A DNA stretch of 64,000 nt from Flavobacteriaceae bacterium PS02337 (lineage in GTDB: Bacteria; Bacteroidota; Bacteroidia; Flavobacteriales; Flavobacteriaceae), in contig JASCOE010000008.1 in NCBI GenBank assembly GCA_029959285.1, positions 124,001 to 188,000 on the forward strand, read 5' to 3'. Position 1 is the stretch's first letter. The number at the start of each line of letters is the position of its first letter. Below, one piece after another: positions 61,196 to 64,000 of this stretch. Under the pieces are notes generated by a model. The model worked only from the letters and a program-made list of their open reading frames with translations, was not told the DNA's origin and searched no databases. A program made the translations under genes and the position numbers.

Positions 61196-62617
61196 TTATT
61201 TCTCTACTTTTTTTAAGCCTAACTTTTCAGCTCTTTTAATCACAAAATCATAAGCAGCCTGATATTCATTAGGGATTTCACCTTCTAAAATGGCTTCCTT
61301 AACCGCTTCTTTTAAAACTCCGATTTCACGTGAAGGTTTTAGGTCGAATATTTCCATAATTTCTTCACCAGAAATTGGCGGCTGGAAATTACGAACCTGA
61401 TCGCGTTCTTCAACTTCAATAATTTTCTGACGTACAACTTCGAAGTTTTTATGATATTTTTTGAATTTCGCTGGGTTTTTGGTTGTGATATCGGCTGCAC
61501 ACAAAGTCATTAAACTATCTACATCTTCCCCAGCATCAAAAACCAAACGACGAACCGCGCTGTCGGTCACAATATCTTGCGCCAAAACAATGGGACGCGA
61601 ACTCATAATAACCATTTTTTGCACAAATTTCATTTTATGATTTAAAGGCATATGCAAACGTTCGAAGATTTTCTTCGCCATTTTTCCGCCTAAAAATTCA
61701 TGTCCATGAAAAGTCCAACCTTGTTTTTTATTGAAACGTTTTGTTGGTGCTTTTCCAATATCGTGTAATAAAGCTGACCAGCGCAACCAAACATCGTCTG
61801 TATTCGGGCAAATATTATCAACCACTTCTAAAGTGTGATAAAAATTGTTTTTATGAGTATGACCTTCAATTTCTTCTACCTGATTCAATGCCGTTAATTC
61901 AGGTAAAATTAAATCTAAAAGTCCGGTTTTGTATAAAAGTAAAAATCCTGTTGACGGTTTATCAGTAGAAAGAATTTTATTCAATTCGTCTACGATTCTT
62001 TCGCCAGAAATAATTTTGATTCTTTCTGCATTTTTTGTGATCGCATTCAATGAATTTTCTTCAATCTCGAAATTCAATTGTGTAGCAAAACGAATCGCAC
62101 GCAACATACGCAATGGATCATCAGAATAGGTAATATCTGGATCCAAAGGCGTTTTTATGGTTTTATTTTCTAAATCTGTTAAACCATTAAAAGGATCTAA
62201 AAGATCTCCAAAATTGTTTTTATTTAAAGATAAAGCAAAAGCATTGATTGTAAAATCGCGACGATTTTGATCGTCTTGCAAAGTTCCGTTTTCTACAATT
62301 GGGTTTCTGCTGTCACGGGTATAAGATTCTTTTCGTGCGCCAACAAATTCGATATCTGTATCTTCAAAACGCAACATTGCTGTTCCGTAGTTTTTAAAAA
62401 CCTGAACTTTTGGCTTATTCGGAAGTAAATCAGAAACCTTAAGCGCTAATTCGATTCCGCTTCCAACAGCAACTACGTCAATATCTTTTTTTGAACCTCG
62501 ATTTAAAAGTAAATCACGAACAAATCCTCCTATAACATAAGAGTCAACATTTAATTCTTGAGATGCTTTCGAAATAATATCGAAGATTTTGTTTTGTAAA
62601 GCAGTTTTATAATTCAT
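61196..62617 (-). CDS. CCA tRNA nucleotidyltransferase with HD domain
   Basis: 473 residues from the ATG complemented at 62615-62617 ([12 protein letters not shown]). The head has [27 protein letters not shown] (GG then DxD nucleotidyltransfer site), [13 protein letters not shown] and [17 protein letters not shown]-terminal HD domain has [15 protein letters not shown] and [13 protein letters not shown]. It adds CCA to tRNAs; the tRNA-Glu genes in this window lack encoded CCA, consistent with need for it. An upstream in-frame ATG at 62650 would start inside a palindrome and is rejected. Confidence 0.93.
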   Translation of the reverse strand: MNYKTALQNKIFDIISKASQELNVDSYVIGGFVRDLLLNRGSKKDIDVVAVGSGIELALKVSDLLPNKPKVQVFKNYGTAMLRFEDTDIEFVGARKESYTRDSRNPIVENGTLQDDQNRRDFTINAFALSLNKNNFGDLLDPFNGLTDLENKTIKTPLDPDITYSDDPLRMLRAIRFATQLNFEIEENSLNAITKNAERIKIISGERIVDELNKILSTDKPSTGFLLLYKTGLLDLILPELTALNQVEEIEGHTHKNNFYHTLEVVDNICPNTDDVWLRWSALLHDIGKAPTKRFNKKQGWTFHGHEFLGGKMAKKIFERLHMPLNHKMKFVQKMVIMSSRPIVLAQDIVTDSAVRRLVFDAGEDVDSLMTLCAADITTKNPAKFKKYHKNFEVVRQKIIEVEERDQVRNFQPPISGEEIMEIFDLKPSREIGVLKEAVKEAILEGEIPNEYQAAYDFVIKRAEKLGLKKVEK

Positions 62618-62629
62618 TTTTTTGCCACT

Positions 62630-62645
62630 CCCGATAGCTATCGGG
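62630..62645. repeat. Palindrome CCCGATAGCTATCGGG
   Basis: Perfect 16-base palindrome 12 bases upstream of the CCA gene start, GC-rich in AT-rich surroundings; it resembles dispersed CCCGATAGC elements in flavobacteria and may lie in the 5' leader. Confidence 0.6.
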
Positions 62646-62798
62646 ATCACTAATTTTTAATAAAAGCATTTTTAATTTCAGTAGAAATGAAATGCATGCA
62701 AATTTACAACATAGAAAATCCCTATTATAATCTATAGCACACTTTTTTGAAGAAATTCACATTTTGATAGGTTGATTTTTGTGAATTGAGAAATGGTT

Positions 62799-63109
62799 GC
62801 CACGAATTACACGAATTTACACGAATTGATTTTTTTCTGCCACAGATTAAAGGATTAAAAAGATTAAAAAATCTGTGAAAATCATTCTAATCTGTGGTAA
62901 ACAAATTTTAGGAATTGGTATGAAGAAAAATTCTTGGTTTAAAAAATGTTTGCCATGAATTATACTAATTTCCACGATTTTATTTTTTTTCTGCCACAGA
63001 TTAAAGGATTAAAAAGATTAAAAAATCTGCGAAAATCTTTCTAATCTGTGGCAAAAACTTCGCAATCTACGTTAAAGAATAATTCGTGGAAATTTGTGTA
63101 ATTTGTGGC
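62799..63109. repeat. Composite repeat: outer CACGAATT inverted arms around two CCACAGATTA hairpins
   Basis: The two internal units differ at about four bases over 65 and start 154 bases apart. Each unit begins CTGCCACAGATTAAAGGATT and ends TAATCTGTGG, pairing over ten bases. The outer arms are runs of ACACGAATT-type nonamers. Confidence 0.85.
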
Positions 63110-63175
63110 GAAAAAAAAACTATGCAGCAATAAAACAAATCAATTACGATAATCAATTTTTAGAAATGCAATTTG

Positions 63176-63183
63176 TATTTTTG
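63176..63183 (+). promoter_or_regulatory. Candidate -7 element of yaaA
   Basis: TATTTTTG, 20 bases before the yaaA ATG. Confidence 0.5.
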
Positions 63184-63203
63184 AATCATAGAAAAAAGCA
63201 CAA

Positions 63204-63962
63204 ATGAAAATAGTTATATCGCCAGCGAAGTCTTTAAATTTTGAAAAAGAATTACCAACATCTCAATATACAGAACCTTCATTTTTGAAAGAAGCGAGAG
63301 TGGTTCACAAAGTAGTTAAACAAAAAAAGCCATCTGAATTATCAGAATTAATGTCGATTTCAGACAAACTAGCCGATCTAAATTGGAAAAGAAATCAGGA
63401 TTGGAAAACACCTTTTACACCAGAAAATGCACGCCCAGCGGTTTATACTTTTGATGGAGATGTTTATACAGGTTTAGATGCCTATTCAATTCCGTTAGAA
63501 AAGCTAGAAGCATTGCAAGATAAATTAAGAATCTTATCTGGACTTTATGGTCTTTTGAAGCCATTAGATTTAATGCAAGCTTATCGTTTAGAAATGGGAA
63601 CGAAAATGCCAGTTGCAGAATCTAAAAACTTACACGAGTTTTGGAAACCAACCGTTACTAAAGCATTAAATAAAGAATTGAAAAAAGGTGAGTTATTTGT
63701 GAATTTAGCGAGTAACGAATACTTTTCTGCTGTCGATGTTAAAGCGTTGAAAGTTCCAGTTATTACTCCAGATTTTAAAGATTACAAAGACGGAAAATTA
63801 AAAATGATTAGTTTCTTCGCAAAAAAGGCGAGGGGAATGATGGTTCGTTATATTATCGATACAAATGCAGAAACTATTGATGATTTAAAAGGTTTCAATT
63901 ATGACGGATATCAATTTGATGCGAATCTTTCTAAAGGAAATCATTTAGTTTTTACAAGGTAA
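63204..63962 (+). CDS. yaaA: Peroxide stress protein YaaA (UPF0246)
   Basis: 252 residues matching YaaA along its length: MKIVISPAKSLNFE at the start, NARPAVYTFDGDVYTGLDA, LRILSGLYGLLKPLDLMQAYRLEMGTK, NLASNEYFSAVD and ARGMMVRYIID. In E. coli YaaA limits intracellular iron and DNA damage during peroxide stress, and it has a DNA-binding fold. It has its own likely promoter. Confidence 0.95.
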   Translation: MKIVISPAKSLNFEKELPTSQYTEPSFLKEARVVHKVVKQKKPSELSELMSISDKLADLNWKRNQDWKTPFTPENARPAVYTFDGDVYTGLDAYSIPLEKLEALQDKLRILSGLYGLLKPLDLMQAYRLEMGTKMPVAESKNLHEFWKPTVTKALNKELKKGELFVNLASNEYFSAVDVKALKVPVITPDFKDYKDGKLKMISFFAKKARGMMVRYIIDTNAETIDDLKGFNYDGYQFDANLSKGNHLVFTR

Positions 63963-63965
63963 ATT

Positions 63966-64000
63966 TGAGGAACAAAGGCTCAAAGTTGCAAAGGTTCAGA
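63966..64000. repeat. CAAAG octamer island at window end
   Basis: AACAAAGG, CTCAAAGT, TGCAAAGG, TTCAGA: phased 8-base units, cut by the window edge. Confidence 0.65.

Larger units (their letters stand above)
62646..63203. other. 558-bp intergenic region with nested repeats
   Basis: Outer inverted arms at 62799-62827 and 63081-63109 (26 of 29 match) enclose two direct copies of a 65-base hairpin unit (62837-62901, 62991-63055). No gene seen. The yaaA promoter is at the right end. Confidence 0.8.

Noticed and set aside
62799-63109. CRISPR array, because of spaced near-identical repeats
   Set aside because: Only two 65-base units that are themselves hairpins, no short regular spacers and no cas genes.

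Overview
The window is chromosomal DNA of a Bacteroidota species, most likely a Flavobacterium. The supporting signs are AT-rich DNA, paired SusC/SusD outer-membrane proteins, a type IX secretion type B C-terminal domain, gene starts without clear Shine-Dalgarno sequences, many -7 elements of the form TAnnTTTG, and flavobacterial-style intergenic repeats. No phage, integrase, transposase gene or CRISPR array was seen.

Positions 1-16400 form a beta-mannan / galactomannan utilisation locus arranged around an AraC-family regulator gene (7022-7900). Leftward run two GH26 mannanases, a CBM-like secreted protein, a mannobiose/cellobiose 2-epimerase, a GH130 mannosylglucose phosphorylase and a GPH-type sugar symporter. 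Rightward run SusC, SusD, an IPT/TIG surface lipoprotein, a GH27 alpha-galactosidase and a GH5 glycanase broken by an apparent one-base deletion. Inferred route: surface mannanases and SusCD capture and cut mannan, GH27 strips galactose, mannobiose is imported, epimerised to mannosylglucose and split by phosphate.

Positions 17000-36000 are mostly housekeeping and envelope genes: a BBP2-type porin, a lipoprotein amidase, rimO, a FadL-like protein beside a Gly/Tyr/Trp-rich lipoprotein, proS, three tRNA-Glu genes, rpsT, a PAS histidine kinase with a single-domain response regulator, typA, a large T9SS-exported choice-of-anchor L protein and an ABC transporter.

Positions 36000-51000 hold the less ordinary genes. 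One is a 1243-residue lipoprotein joining a calcineurin-like phosphoesterase, a kinase-like segment and an outer-membrane beta-barrel. Diverging from it is an HD-domain protein ending in a Pycsar-effector-like (DUF5706/PycTM) membrane domain. A GAF protein, an SDR/TetR pair with matching operators, an NdpA-like nucleoid protein, a four-helix-bundle (S23/bAvd-like) gene bracketed by inverted octamer repeats, an HPP protein and a ClC channel follow.

Positions 51000-64000 contain small metabolic genes, a TonB-dependent receptor, and a LytS/LytTR two-component operon with four tandem 2TM-domain proteins whose domain is also fused to the kinase C-terminus. Heme A synthase, CCA tRNA nucleotidyltransferase and yaaA close the window. 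Many intergenic gaps are filled by hairpin repeats, several built from 8-base phased units such as CTAAGGTT or CAAAGGTT.

The best candidates for something little described are the phosphoesterase/kinase-like/barrel fusion with its divergent HD-PycTM partner, the 2TM array, and the octamer-flanked four-helix-bundle cassette.
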